In this document: piece after piece, positions 54,212 to 62,561 of the stretch
Position numbering within the stretch: position 1 is the stretch's first letter
How the letters are laid out: each line of letters starts with the position of its first letter
DNA from: Actinomycetota bacterium
Lineage (GTDB): Bacteria > Actinomycetota > Actinomycetes > Mycobacteriales > Mycobacteriaceae
Reading direction: 5' to 3'
Length of the DNA stretch: 64,000 nt
Assembly (NCBI GenBank): GCA_018268465.1
Contig: JAFDWN010000020.1
Span: 62,001 to 126,000 of the forward strand
The notes under the pieces: model-generated
What the model saw: only the letters and a program-made list of their open reading frames with translations
What the model was told of the DNA's origin: nothing
The model's database searches: none
Position numbers and translations under genes: made by a program

Positions 54212-55719
54212 CGCCGCACCCCGGACTCGCGGAAACTCAGTGCGGCGGCCACGTCGTCCGGGCCGGGTGAACCCCGTCCCGCCAGATCGGCCAGCGACCA
54301 AGCGACTCTTAGGGTTCTGTCGACGCCGCGCACGCTGAGGAGCCCGCGATCCAACGCGGTGTGCAGCGGCGCCATCGCCTGCCGACCGGGCCGAAACCCC
54401 CGGCGCAGCACGGGACCGGGCACCTCGGCGTTGGTGCGCACCCCCACCGACTTCCACCGCTCGGCGGCCGCGGTCCGCGCGGCGGCCACCCGGGCCCGCA
54501 CGGTGGCGGTGGACTCGTCGGCCCGGTCGCCGAACGCCGCACCCCGGACGCGATGCATCTGCACCCGAAGATCCACGCGGTCCATCAGCGGCCCCGAGAG
54601 CTTCCCGAGGTAGCGGCGTTTGACCGCCGCCGCGCAGATGCAGTCCTTGGGGTCGGGAGGTGCGCACGGGCAGGGATTCGCGGCGAGCACCAATTGGAAC
54701 CGCGCCGGATAGCGCGCCACCCCATCGCGGCGCGCCAACCGGATCTCACCGTCCTCCAATGGCGTCCGCAAGGCCTCCAGTGCGCTCACACCGATCTCTG
54801 CGCACTCGTCGAGGAACAGCACGCCGCGGTGTGCGCAGCTGACCGCCCCGGGGCGAGCCATCCCGGCGCCACCACCGACCAGCGAGGCAACGCTCGAGGT
54901 GTGGTGTGGCGCGACGAACGGCGGGCGGGTGATCAGCGGGGTATCCTCCGAGAGCAGTCCCGCGACGGAGTGGATCGCGGTCACCTCCAGCGCCTCGCCG
55001 TCGCTCAGCGGGGGCAGCAGCCCTGGAAGACGCTGGGCCAGCATCGTTTTGCCGATTCCTGGCGGACCGGTGAGCATGAGGTGATGCGCACCCGCCGCGG
55101 CCACCTCGACGGCGAACCGCGCCTGCGACTGCCCGACCACGTCGGCGAGGTCGGCCTGACCCGGCTCGGCCGGTGGGCCGACGTCCATGCGCCCGGCGAG
55201 GTGTCCGGACTCGTTCAGCCACGCCCGCAACTGGCGCAATGTCGCCGCACCGAACACCTCGATGCCCTCGACCAGCGATGCCTCGGCGAGATTCTCCACG
55301 GGCACGACCACCGAACACCACCCGTCACGCCGCGCGGCCAGCACCGCGGGCAGCACGCCGCGCACCGGCCGCACCCGGCCGTCGAGGGCCAGCTCCCCCA
55401 GTAGCACCGTCTTCTCCAGGCGATGCCACGGCTTCTTCCGTCCCGCCGAGAGCACCGCGGACGCCAGCGCGATGTCGTACACCGATCCGACTTTCGGCAG
55501 GGTCGCCGGTGAGAGCGCCAACGTCAACCGCGACTTCGGCCAGCTGTCGCCGACATTGGTGATCGCGGCACGCACCCGGTCGCGCGACTCCTGCAGTGCC
55601 GCGTCGGGCAGGCCGACCAAATGCACCCCGGGCAGCCCGGCGCTGATGTCGGCCTCGATCTCCACCAGCACTCCGTCGAGCCCGCGCACGGCCACCGAAT
55701 ACGCCCGTCCCAGCGCCAT
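54208..55719 (-). CDS. comM: ComM/YifB-family Mg-chelatase-like AAA+ helicase
   Basis: A 503-residue protein. The N-terminal Lon-protease-like domain (ISAGLPGVHLVGLPDAALQ) is followed by the AAA+ Mg-chelatase domain with Walker A GPPGIGKTMLAQRLPG, Walker B GVLFLDECAE and the Cys cluster CPCAPPDPKDCIC. ComM promotes branch migration during integration of foreign DNA. ATG at 55719 gives the same length I recall for Rv2897c; a GTG one codon upstream would make a 4-bp overlap with yraN. It is co-transcribed with yraN and dprA. Confidence 0.95.
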   Translation of the reverse strand: MALGRAYSVAVRGLDGVLVEIEADISAGLPGVHLVGLPDAALQESRDRVRAAITNVGDSWPKSRLTLALSPATLPKVGSVYDIALASAVLSAGRKKPWHRLEKTVLLGELALDGRVRPVRGVLPAVLAARRDGWCSVVVPVENLAEASLVEGIEVFGAATLRQLRAWLNESGHLAGRMDVGPPAEPGQADLADVVGQSQARFAVEVAAAGAHHLMLTGPPGIGKTMLAQRLPGLLPPLSDGEALEVTAIHSVAGLLSEDTPLITRPPFVAPHHTSSVASLVGGGAGMARPGAVSCAHRGVLFLDECAEIGVSALEALRTPLEDGEIRLARRDGVARYPARFQLVLAANPCPCAPPDPKDCICAAAVKRRYLGKLSGPLMDRVDLRVQMHRVRGAAFGDRADESTATVRARVAAARTAAAERWKSVGVRTNAEVPGPVLRRGFRPGRQAMAPLHTALDRGLLSVRGVDRTLRVAWSLADLAGRGSPGPDDVAAALSFRESGVRR

Positions 55720-56087
55720 CACGACACCCCCGTCAGGTGGCTGACCTCGGGTGTGGCGCGCCGCCCGACGCGCACACCGATGACGTCGATGCGCACCGCC
55801 GCCCAGCTCACTTCCTGTGCGGCCAGCCACAATCCGGCCAACCGGCGCAGCCTGCGCACCTTCTGCGGCGTGACCGCCTGCTCCACCCCACCGAACCCGT
55901 CGCCGGTGCGCGTCTTCACCTCGACGAACACCACGGTTCGCGTGGCGGTGTCGGCGGCAATCACGTCCAGCTCGCCGTACCGGCACCTCCAGTTGCGCGC
56001 CAGCACCCGCAGGCCCAGCGCTTCCAGATGCGTGACCGCCAGTTGCTCACCCAGCGCCCCCAGTTCGGCGCGTGTCAACGATTCCAT
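55719..56087 (-). CDS. yraN: UPF0102 family protein YraN
   Basis: A 122-residue predicted nuclease-fold protein: GALGEQLAVTHLEALGLRVLARN, then the PD-(D/E)xK-like residues in YGELDVIAAD and VFVEVKTRTG. Its function is unknown, but it is widely linked to comM and dprA, suggesting DNA processing. ATG at 56087 heads the yraN-comM-dprA run. The 147-bp gap upstream shows no gene. Confidence 0.93.
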   Translation of the reverse strand: MESLTRAELGALGEQLAVTHLEALGLRVLARNWRCRYGELDVIAADTATRTVVFVEVKTRTGDGFGGVEQAVTPQKVRRLRRLAGLWLAAQEVSWAAVRIDVIGVRVGRRATPEVSHLTGVS

Positions 56088-56234
56088 GTCGACACCGTCG
56101 GCGCACCGGCCGACACGTCACGCCGGCGCCGCCGACCGACAGCCACCGCGAGACAGGGTTGTCCCCAATCCCGCACTGATCCACAGGCTCGTCAGCAGAA
56201 TGGTCTCGCGGGGGTTGTCGTGACTGAGACGCAC

Positions 56235-57272
56235 TCAGGCGCAGGCGCGTTCACCGATCGGCCGGCGACGCAGGACGGCATGCTGAACGGCGGGCGGGAC
56301 GTAGGCCTGATCGAGGGTGCCCACCTCCGTCCCGGGCGGAACGATCGCATCGATTCGGTCGAGGATGTCGTCGGACAGCGCGACGCCGAATCCGGCGATC
56401 AGGTCGTCGAGCTGGGCCATGGTCCGCGGCCCGATGAGCGCGCTGGTCACGCCCGGGTGGGCGATGACGAAACCCATTGCGAGATGGGTGATCGGGACAC
56501 CCACTTCTGCCGCGAGCGCGACGAGTCGTTCGACCGTCGAGATTCTGCGTTCGTCGGCGAATACCGTGAACATGCGAGCGCGCACCAGATCCGTCGTCCG
56601 GCCTGCGCGGATGCGACCGGTGAGCATGCCCTGTGCAAGCGGTCCCCACACCAGAACCCCCATTCCCAACCGTTGCGTTACGGGCAGGACATCGCCTTCG
56701 ATTCTCCGGTTGAGCATCGAGTAGGGCGGCTGCTCGGTGCGAAACCGCGCCAATCCGGATCGTTCGGCGACCCAGTGGGCGTCGACGATGTCCGCGGCGG
56801 GTGTGTTGGCCGCTCCGATCGCACGGACTTTCCCGCTGCGGATCAGGTCGGACAGTGCCGAGAGTGTCTCCTCGGTATCGGTGTCGGGATCCAGCCGGTG
56901 CACTTGGTAGAGGTCGATGTAGTCGGTCTGCAGCCGGCGCAGCGAGCCTTCGACCGCGGTCATGATCCAGTGCCTCGACGCGCCCTGCTGATTGGGGTCG
57001 TCACCCATCGGGCGCCCGAATTTCGTCGCCAGGATCACCCTGTCGCGCCGCCCTTTCAGCGCTTTTCCGACGACCATCTCGGAGGCGCCGTGGGGCGCGA
57101 TCGAATACGCGTCAGCGGTGTCGATCAGGTTGACACCGCTGTCGAGCGCCTTGTGGATGATCCGGACGGCGTCGTCGTGGTGCTCGTTGGCGATCGACGA
57201 GCCCAGCAGCATGGCGCCGAGTGCGTACGGACTGACTTTGATACCCGTTCGTCCCAGAGTGCGGTACTGCAT
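56235..57272 (-). CDS. Aldo/keto reductase
   Basis: A 345-residue TIM-barrel NADPH oxidoreductase. The catalytic tetrad is visible: Asp and Tyr in IDTADAYS, Lys in VILATKFGRP and His in IDLYQVHRLD. The NADPH site is in the C-terminal ALIGPRTMAQLDDLIAG. It belongs to the broad bacterial group with YajO/general-stress-like members and its carbonyl substrate is not predictable. ATG at 57272 has GAGGAG eight bases upstream. It is divergent to a TetR gene with two operator copies between them, so repression by that TetR is likely. Confidence 0.92.
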   Translation of the reverse strand: MQYRTLGRTGIKVSPYALGAMLLGSSIANEHHDDAVRIIHKALDSGVNLIDTADAYSIAPHGASEMVVGKALKGRRDRVILATKFGRPMGDDPNQQGASRHWIMTAVEGSLRRLQTDYIDLYQVHRLDPDTDTEETLSALSDLIRSGKVRAIGAANTPAADIVDAHWVAERSGLARFRTEQPPYSMLNRRIEGDVLPVTQRLGMGVLVWGPLAQGMLTGRIRAGRTTDLVRARMFTVFADERRISTVERLVALAAEVGVPITHLAMGFVIAHPGVTSALIGPRTMAQLDDLIAGFGVALSDDILDRIDAIVPPGTEVGTLDQAYVPPAVQHAVLRRRPIGERACA

Positions 57273-57334
57273 CAGTGTCTCCTCAGAGTCAGGTTGTGGG
57301 CTTGTTCGGCGCCCGGTGCCGTATGCTGATTAAG

Positions 57335-57374
57335 CGGAAAGGCCTTCCGTTTGAAGATACGGAAAGCCATTCCG
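57335..57374. promoter_or_regulatory. Duplicated TetR-type operator between AKR and TetR genes
   Basis: Two 15-bp inverted repeats, CGGAA-AGGCC-TTCCG (57335-57349) and CGGAA-AGCCA-TTCCG (57360-57374), have identical perfect arms and centres 25 bp apart. Another CGGAA half-site follows at 57373. They lie in the 150-bp divergent gap. Confidence 0.75.
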
Positions 57375-57422
57375 GAAAGCAACCACTCGTGGACAGCGGT
57401 TGCCGAGGAGACGGGGTCACCC

Positions 57423-58034
57423 ATGGACACGACGCGGGACGAGGAGCCGGCCGCCGTGGCGCGCGGCGACAAACGTGCGCTGCGCCGGCGTCGCGTGGAC
57501 GCCACACGCAACGCCGATTCACTTCTGGCTGCGGCCAAGACGGTCTTCGCCACCTCGGGTGTCGACGCCCCGGCCAAGGCGATCACCGATCTGGCCGGGG
57601 TCGGAGTCGGAACCTTGTACCGGCACTTCCCGCAGCGTTCGGACCTGGTCAAGGCCGTCCTCGAGCACGAGATCGACGCCTGCGCCGGTGCCGCGGCGGT
57701 GCTGAGTTCCGCACACGAACCCGCAGAGGCCCTGCGGATGTGGCTGCTGCGCTACACCGAGTTGCTTGCGACCAAGCACGGACTGGCCTCTGCGCTGCAT
57801 TCAGAGGACGCGGCGCTGGAAGGGCTGCGAGAGTATTTCCTGCAACGGCTCGGCCCGGTCGTCGGCTCGCTGCTCGCGGAGGCGACGGCCCGCGGGAGTA
57901 TTCGCAGGGACGTCAGCGCGACAGATCTCCTCTACTCCGTCGCCCTACTGTGCCTGCCGACCCCCGGCGAAGGCCGCGAATTCAACCGTCGCATGGTTGC
58001 GGTGTTCATCGACGGACTCCGACCGGGGTACTGA
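57423..58034 (+). CDS. TetR-family repressor
   Basis: A 203-residue regulator. The HTH domain (about 15-75) reads RNADSLLAAAKTVFATSGVD then AKAITDLAGVGVGTLYRHFP. The C-terminal ligand domain ends TDLLYSVALLCLPTPG, typical of the SbtR/TetR_C subgroup. ATG at 57423 is preferred because the operator repeats end just upstream; a GAGGAGACGGGG tract precedes it. It ends 2 bp before the PLP decarboxylase start, so both are one transcript, and it is divergent to the aldo/keto reductase. Autoregulation through the duplicated operator is likely. Confidence 0.9.
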   Translation: MDTTRDEEPAAVARGDKRALRRRRVDATRNADSLLAAAKTVFATSGVDAPAKAITDLAGVGVGTLYRHFPQRSDLVKAVLEHEIDACAGAAAVLSSAHEPAEALRMWLLRYTELLATKHGLASALHSEDAALEGLREYFLQRLGPVVGSLLAEATARGSIRRDVSATDLLYSVALLCLPTPGEGREFNRRMVAVFIDGLRPGY

Positions 58035-58036
58035 CC

Positions 58037-59488
58037 ATGCCGACTGACCCACGCGGGCTGCGCTCGGATGCTCCGCTGCTGGACGCCTGGCTGCGGTTCC
58101 ACGAGCAGGCCCCGACCCCGTTCACCATCCCCGGTCACAAACAGCGCCACGACCTCGTGGGTGACGTCGTGGCGGGCGACGTGCCGCTCTACGCGGGCCT
58201 GGACACGATGAAACTCAGTCGGGGGGTCCTGGCCGAGGCCGAGGCGCGGGCCGCGCGCCTGTGGGGCGCGGACACCTGCCGGTTCTCGGTCGGCGGTGCC
58301 ACCCACGCCAATCAGGCGCTGGCCCTCGCCCTTGCTGACACCTCTTACGCCCCAGCGGGTTCCGGTGCGTCCCAGAACGGGACGGTGGTGGTCAGCCGCA
58401 CCCTGCACCGGTCGATGCTGCTCGGGCTGGTGCTGGCCGGGCTCGACCCGGTGTGGGTCAGGCCTGAGGTGGACCCGACGACGGGACTGCCGCTGGGCGT
58501 GGCGGCCGGCACCGTCGCCGAAGCGCTGCGCCGGCACCCCGGAACCCGGGCCGTCCTGGTCGGCGACCCGTCCTATGTCGGCACCGTGGGCGACGTCGCC
58601 GCACTCGCCGACACCGCGCACGCCCACGGAGTGCCTCTCGTCGTCGACGCGGCCTGGGCCGCGCATTTCGGCTTCCACCCCGACCTGCCGCGCCACGCCC
58701 TGCACCTGGGCGCCGACGCGATGGTCGCGAGCGCCCACAAGACCCTGCCGTCGTGGAGTCAGGCCGCGCTTGTACTGGTGCGCGGCAGCCGGATCGACCC
58801 GGCCCGTCTTGACGCGGCCGTCGAGGCCACCCATACGACAAGTCCCGCGGGCGCGATCCTGGCCAGTATCGACGCCGCCAGGGCGCTGCTGGAGCGGGAC
58901 GGGAAAAGCCTTCTCGGAGAGGTGCTCTGCGCGGTCCGCGCGGTCCGCGACCGGCTCGTCGACATCGACGGCCTGATGGTGCTCGACGGCCCCGGCGTCG
59001 ATCCGCTCAAACTGACGCTGGTGTTGCCGGGAACCGGCGCGGACGGCATCGCCGTCGAAGCCGACCTGCTGGCGGCGGGACTGCCGGTCGAGGCGGCCGA
59101 ACGCGACACGATCGTAGCGCAGGTGTCGCTGGCGGACACCGCCGCCTCGCTGGAACGGCTCGCGGCGGCACTGGCCGCGTCGGTGGCACGCCACCGCGGC
59201 ACCCCACGACCGGTCGCCACCGGTGCGGCCTATCAGGTGGACCCGGTGACCGTGATGCCGCCGCGGGAGGCGTTTTTCGCGCCGAGTATCCCGGTTCCGT
59301 TGCGCGATGCCGTCGGCCGTACCAGCGTCGAACTCGTCGCACCCTATCCACCGGGCATTCCGGTGCTGGCCCCCGGCGAGGAGGTCACCGACGCGGTGCT
59401 CGACGCGCTGCGCAAGGCACGATCCGACGGCGTGCGTATCGCGTACGCCGCCGACCCCAGTCTGGAGACGCTGCGGGTCATGAGATGA
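58037..59488 (+). CDS. Short-type Orn/Lys/Arg decarboxylase family PLP enzyme
   Basis: A 483-residue fold-type I PLP enzyme of the basic-amino-acid decarboxylase family. The N-terminal block (FTIPGHKQRHDLVGD, LYAGLDTMKLSRGVLAEAEA), RFSVGGATHANQALALA, the cofactor region VVDAAWAAHFGFHP and the PLP Lys in SAHKTLPSWSQAAL are clear. A short C-terminal domain ends VELVAPYPPGIPVL. It resembles Bacillus SpeA/YaaO-type enzymes, about half the length of enterobacterial inducible forms. It may make cadaverine, agmatine or putrescine; the substrate is unresolved. It is translated right after the TetR gene. Confidence 0.88.
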   Translation: MPTDPRGLRSDAPLLDAWLRFHEQAPTPFTIPGHKQRHDLVGDVVAGDVPLYAGLDTMKLSRGVLAEAEARAARLWGADTCRFSVGGATHANQALALALADTSYAPAGSGASQNGTVVVSRTLHRSMLLGLVLAGLDPVWVRPEVDPTTGLPLGVAAGTVAEALRRHPGTRAVLVGDPSYVGTVGDVAALADTAHAHGVPLVVDAAWAAHFGFHPDLPRHALHLGADAMVASAHKTLPSWSQAALVLVRGSRIDPARLDAAVEATHTTSPAGAILASIDAARALLERDGKSLLGEVLCAVRAVRDRLVDIDGLMVLDGPGVDPLKLTLVLPGTGADGIAVEADLLAAGLPVEAAERDTIVAQVSLADTAASLERLAAALAASVARHRGTPRPVATGAAYQVDPVTVMPPREAFFAPSIPVPLRDAVGRTSVELVAPYPPGIPVLAPGEEVTDAVLDALRKARSDGVRIAYAADPSLETLRVMR

Positions 59489-59605
59489 GGCGGGACGAGT
59501 CGCGGGGACCGGTGTGGCATCTCCGCCGGGCGCACACCGATAAAGCCGGCGTCACTCGGGCGCGCCTTACCGACAAGTCTCAACCTCCTGTTTACCCTTA
59601 CGATC

Positions 59606-59854
59606 GTGACGGCATTGCTCGACCCATCCTTGGCCGAACTGGACTTCGATCCCGAGATCCTCTGTGTCTTCCAACGGTTCTGCAATCCGTGCGATCACCC
59701 GGCCACCTGGTGGGTCACCCTGTCCTGCGGCTGCCCCTACCCGATATGCCAACGCGCCCTGCGCTTTGCGAATCTGCGCCTGAGAGCCCGCCCCCTCACC
59801 TGCCGACTCTGCAACTGCGACCGGATCTCCATCCGCTCGGTGGTCCGCATCTGA
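59606..59854 (+). CDS. Small Cys-rich (zinc-ribbon-like) protein of unknown function
   Basis: An 82-residue protein with ten Cys, mostly in pairs: CNPC followed by DH, CGCPYPIC, and CRLCNC. The spacing of four clusters over about 50 residues looks like one or two zinc ribbons. It starts with GTG at 59606 (weak ribosome site) and has the acidic lead LDPSLAELDFDPEILC. I do not recognise the family by name. It stands alone, 117 bp after the decarboxylase and 274 bp before the monooxygenase. DNA, RNA or protein contacts are possible; no function is claimed. Confidence 0.65.
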   Translation: MTALLDPSLAELDFDPEILCVFQRFCNPCDHPATWWVTLSCGCPYPICQRALRFANLRLRARPLTCRLCNCDRISIRSVVRI

Positions 59855-59964
59855 CGGCGTCGGCCATCCGTGTGCGTCAACCACCCAGTTGACGACCCGC
59901 AATTCGACGGCGTGATAGTGACGCTCATTGCGTCTACTCCCGGAATAGCGCGAATTCCCTTGAC

Positions 59965-59992
59965 GGCGTTCGCATTCCTACGGCCGAACGCC
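59965..59992. promoter_or_regulatory. Inverted repeat upstream of the monooxygenase operon
   Basis: GGCGTTCG (59965-59972) and CGAACGCC (59985-59992) are perfect 8-bp arms with a 12-bp spacer. It may terminate the Cys-rich gene transcript (111 bp after its stop) or act as an operator. A TTGACG box overlaps the left arm (59960-59965). Confidence 0.4.
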
Positions 59993-60039
59993 TTCGCCGA
60001 CGGCCGGACGCCTGCGCCGGAACCGCCATCGATCAATCA

Positions 60040-60052
60040 GATGCAATGCATC
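60040..60052. promoter_or_regulatory. Perfect 13-bp palindrome before the monooxygenase operon
   Basis: GATGCA-A-TGCATC with one central base, 77 bp upstream of the monooxygenase ATG, in a locally AT-rich stretch. An 8-bp palindrome CTGTACAG follows at 60064-60071. The single-base-centred form is common for GntR-type operators; no regulator gene is adjacent in the window. Confidence 0.5.
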
Positions 60053-60128
60053 GAATTTATGAGCTGTACAGATGCGTCCGGCACGCTGAATCATGGAACC
60101 CAACAAGCGAGCCGTGGAGGGTGTTGGG

Positions 60129-61391
60129 ATGTCGACCGAAGAGATCGAGGTTCTCGTCGTCGGTGCGGGACAAGCCGGGATCGCGATGAGCGAACACCTC
60201 GGTTCTCACGGCGTGCCGCACCTGGTGGTGGAACGCGACCGCATCGCCGAGCGCTGGCGTTCCTGGCGCTGGGATTCCCTGGTCGCCAACGGGCCCGCGT
60301 GGCACGACCGATTCCCGGGTCAGGAGTTCAGCATCGAACCCGACGCGTTCGCCACCAAGGAACAGGTCGCCGACTACTTCGTCGCCTACGCCGAGAAGAT
60401 CGACTCCCCGATCCGCACCGGAGTCGCGGTGACGTCGGTGCGGCGCATCCCCGGCAGGGCGGGTTTCCGCGTGGAGACGTCCGGCGGGACCATCGAGGCC
60501 CGCCACATCGTGGCCGCGACAGGGGCGTTCCAGCAGCCGATCATTCCGCCGGTCGTCCCCGACAGCGCCGCAATCCACCAGATTCACTCGAGTGGATACC
60601 ACAATCCCCGGCAGCTGCCCAAGGGCGCCGTCCTCGTGGTCGGGGCGGGATCGTCGGGGGTGCAGATCGCCGACGAGCTGCGGCAGTCCGGTCGCCGGGT
60701 GTACCTTGCGGTCGGACCCCATGACCGGCCCCCGCGCAGCTACCGCGGGCGCGACTTCTGCTGGTGGCTGGGAGTTCTCGGCAAATGGGATGCCTCCGCC
60801 CCGCCGCGCGGCGCCGAGCACGTGACGATCGCCGTCAGCGGAGCGCACGGCGGGCACACCGTCGACTTCCGGGCCCTCGCCGCCAGCGGCATCACCCTGC
60901 TGGGGCGGGCCGAGGCGTTCGGCGACGGCGTCATGCGCTTCGCGCCCGACCTGCGCACCAACGTCGAGAACGGGGATGCGAACTATCTGTCCATGCTCGA
61001 CGAGGCCGACGCCTACGTGGCCCGCAACGGACTCGATCTGCCCGAGGAGCCCCAGGCCCGCGTGCTGGGACCCGACCCCGACTGTATGACCGATCCGCTG
61101 CTCGAACTCGACCTCGGCGCCGCCGGGGTGACCTCGATCGTCTGGGCCACCGGCTTCGCCCTGGACTACGGCTGGCTGCAGGTCGACGCGTTCGATGAGA
61201 ACGGCCGGCCACGACACCAGCGCGGGGTGTCCTCCGAGCAGGGCATCTATTTCCTGGGATTGCCGTGGCAGTCGCGCCGCGGATCGAGTTTCATCTGGGG
61301 TGTCTGGCACGACGCCAAATACGTGGCCGATCAGATCGCCATCCAGCGCGGGTATCTCGCCTACTCGCCGCCCGAGTCCGCCGACCGCTGA
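60129..61391 (+). CDS. Flavin-containing monooxygenase-like oxidoreductase
   Basis: A 420-residue two-dinucleotide-binding flavoprotein: FAD motif VLVVGAGQAGIAMSEHLGSH at the N-terminus and NADP motif VLVVGAGSSGVQIADEL near residue 175. The ATG-like strand VWATGFALDYGW lies at the end of the FAD domain. It belongs to the CzcO/FMO-like group that hydroxylates nitrogen or sulfur or inserts oxygen. The ATG at 60129 follows GTGGAGGG; an in-frame ATG at 60093 lacks such a site. It is first in a five-gene operon (46-bp gap to RidA). Being next to RidA and hydrolases suggests oxidation of a nitrogen compound. Confidence 0.87.
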   Translation: MSTEEIEVLVVGAGQAGIAMSEHLGSHGVPHLVVERDRIAERWRSWRWDSLVANGPAWHDRFPGQEFSIEPDAFATKEQVADYFVAYAEKIDSPIRTGVAVTSVRRIPGRAGFRVETSGGTIEARHIVAATGAFQQPIIPPVVPDSAAIHQIHSSGYHNPRQLPKGAVLVVGAGSSGVQIADELRQSGRRVYLAVGPHDRPPRSYRGRDFCWWLGVLGKWDASAPPRGAEHVTIAVSGAHGGHTVDFRALAASGITLLGRAEAFGDGVMRFAPDLRTNVENGDANYLSMLDEADAYVARNGLDLPEEPQARVLGPDPDCMTDPLLELDLGAAGVTSIVWATGFALDYGWLQVDAFDENGRPRHQRGVSSEQGIYFLGLPWQSRRGSSFIWGVWHDAKYVADQIAIQRGYLAYSPPESADR

Positions 61392-61437
61392 CGGACTCGC
61401 CGACCCGACCAACCGCTGTCAGAAAGGAACGCCGGCT

Positions 61438-61890
61438 ATGAGCGCCGCGACGACTCCGCAGGCCACCCACACCCGGATCCGGCCCTTCAACACCAGGGAC
61501 ACCTACCCCGAACAGAACCTCGACAACGACCTGTGCCAGGCGGTTGTCGCGGGCGGGGTGGTCTACCTGCGCGGGCAGATCGGCCAGGACCTCGACACGC
61601 GCGAGTCGGTGGGCATCGGCGACGTCGCGGCGCAGACCGAGAAGGCGATGAGCAATATCGCCATGCTGCTCGATGAGGCCGGGAGTTCATTGCGCGACAT
61701 CGTCAAGGTGACCGTGTATCTCACCGACATCCGGTACCGCGAAACCGTGTACCGCGTCATGGGGCGGTGGCTCAAGGGCGTGTACCCGGTCTCCACCGGA
61801 CTGGTCGTCGAGGCCCTCGCACGGCCCGAATGGCTGGTCGAGATCGACGCCACGGCGGTCATCAGCGAGCCGACGAACGGACCGCGGTGA
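61438..61890 (+). CDS. RidA-family (YjgF/YER057c) protein
   Basis: A 150-residue member of the RidA superfamily: VVAGGVVYLRGQIGQDL, QTEKAMSNIAMLLDEAGSSL, DIVKVTVYLTDIRYRETV and a C-terminal VEALARPEWLVEIDATAV, where the Arg would contact a carboxylate. The family hydrolyses reactive enamines/imines to ketoacids and ammonia; subfamilies also serve in catabolic pathways such as pyrimidine breakdown (RutC). It has AGAAAGG eleven bases upstream. Its stop overlaps the next start by 4 bp (GTGA). A 25-residue N-terminal tail is longer than in archetypal RidA. Confidence 0.92.
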   Translation: MSAATTPQATHTRIRPFNTRDTYPEQNLDNDLCQAVVAGGVVYLRGQIGQDLDTRESVGIGDVAAQTEKAMSNIAMLLDEAGSSLRDIVKVTVYLTDIRYRETVYRVMGRWLKGVYPVSTGLVVEALARPEWLVEIDATAVISEPTNGPR

Positions 61891-62561
61891 CGTTCTCCCT
61901 GGTCGCGAGGGACCCGGCGACCGGCGCATTCGGGATCGTCATCTGCTCGTCGAGCCCGGCGGTCGCCGCGCGTTGCGCCCATACCCGAGCGACCGTCGGG
62001 GTGGTCGCGTCGCAGAACGTCACCAACCCCGCGCTCGGCCCGCGCGTGCTCGATGCGCTGGCCGGTGGCCGCGACGCCGGTGCTGCACTCAAAGTTGCTC
62101 TGACACAAGAACAATTCCCCGACTACCGGCAGCTGACCGTGGTCGACGGCGACGGCAACACCGCGGTGCACTCCGGCGGCCAGAGCCTGGGCGTGCACAC
62201 CCACGCCGAAGGTGACCAGGCGGTCGCCGCGGGTAACCTCCTCGCCGACACGGCAGTCATCTCCGAGCTGTTGGCCGGCTACGCCGCCAGCGGGTCGGCC
62301 GCGTTCGAGGAGCGCCTGCTCGACGGGCTGCGGGCGGCACTGGCCGCCGGCGGCGAAGCGGGACCAGTGCACTCCGCGGGTCTGGTGGTGGTCGAGGACG
62401 TGCCGTGGCCGGTGACCGACCTGCGCATCGACTACGGCGCCGATCCGATCGGCGATCTGGCCGAATTGTGGCAACTGTGGAAACCTCAGAAGCAGGATTA
62501 CCGGGTGCGTGGCGTCGACCCGACACGCGCACCCTCCTACGGGGTACCGGGGGATCAGTGA
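61887..62561 (+). CDS. DUF1028 protein (Ntn-hydrolase-like)
   Basis: A 224-residue DUF1028 family member: TFSLVARDPATGAFGIVICS at the start, GVVASQNVTNPALGPRVLDAL and LTVVDGDGNTAVHSGGQSLG. Structures of this family have been grouped with Ntn hydrolases; if Met1 is removed, Thr2 or Ser4 would be near the N-terminus, but the nucleophile is not proven. It starts with GTG at 61887, overlapping ridA, and its stop overlaps the M20 gene (GTGA). Members often lie beside M20 amidohydrolases and RidA. It likely hydrolyses an amide in this pathway; this is inference. Confidence 0.82.
   Translation: MTFSLVARDPATGAFGIVICSSSPAVAARCAHTRATVGVVASQNVTNPALGPRVLDALAGGRDAGAALKVALTQEQFPDYRQLTVVDGDGNTAVHSGGQSLGVHTHAEGDQAVAAGNLLADTAVISELLAGYAASGSAAFEERLLDGLRAALAAGGEAGPVHSAGLVVVEDVPWPVTDLRIDYGADPIGDLAELWQLWKPQKQDYRVRGVDPTRAPSYGVPGDQ

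Noticed and set aside
59870..60128. Small open frame MCVNHPVDDPQ... before the monooxygenase
   Set aside because: It reads through palindromes and into the next gene out of frame, with no ribosome site.
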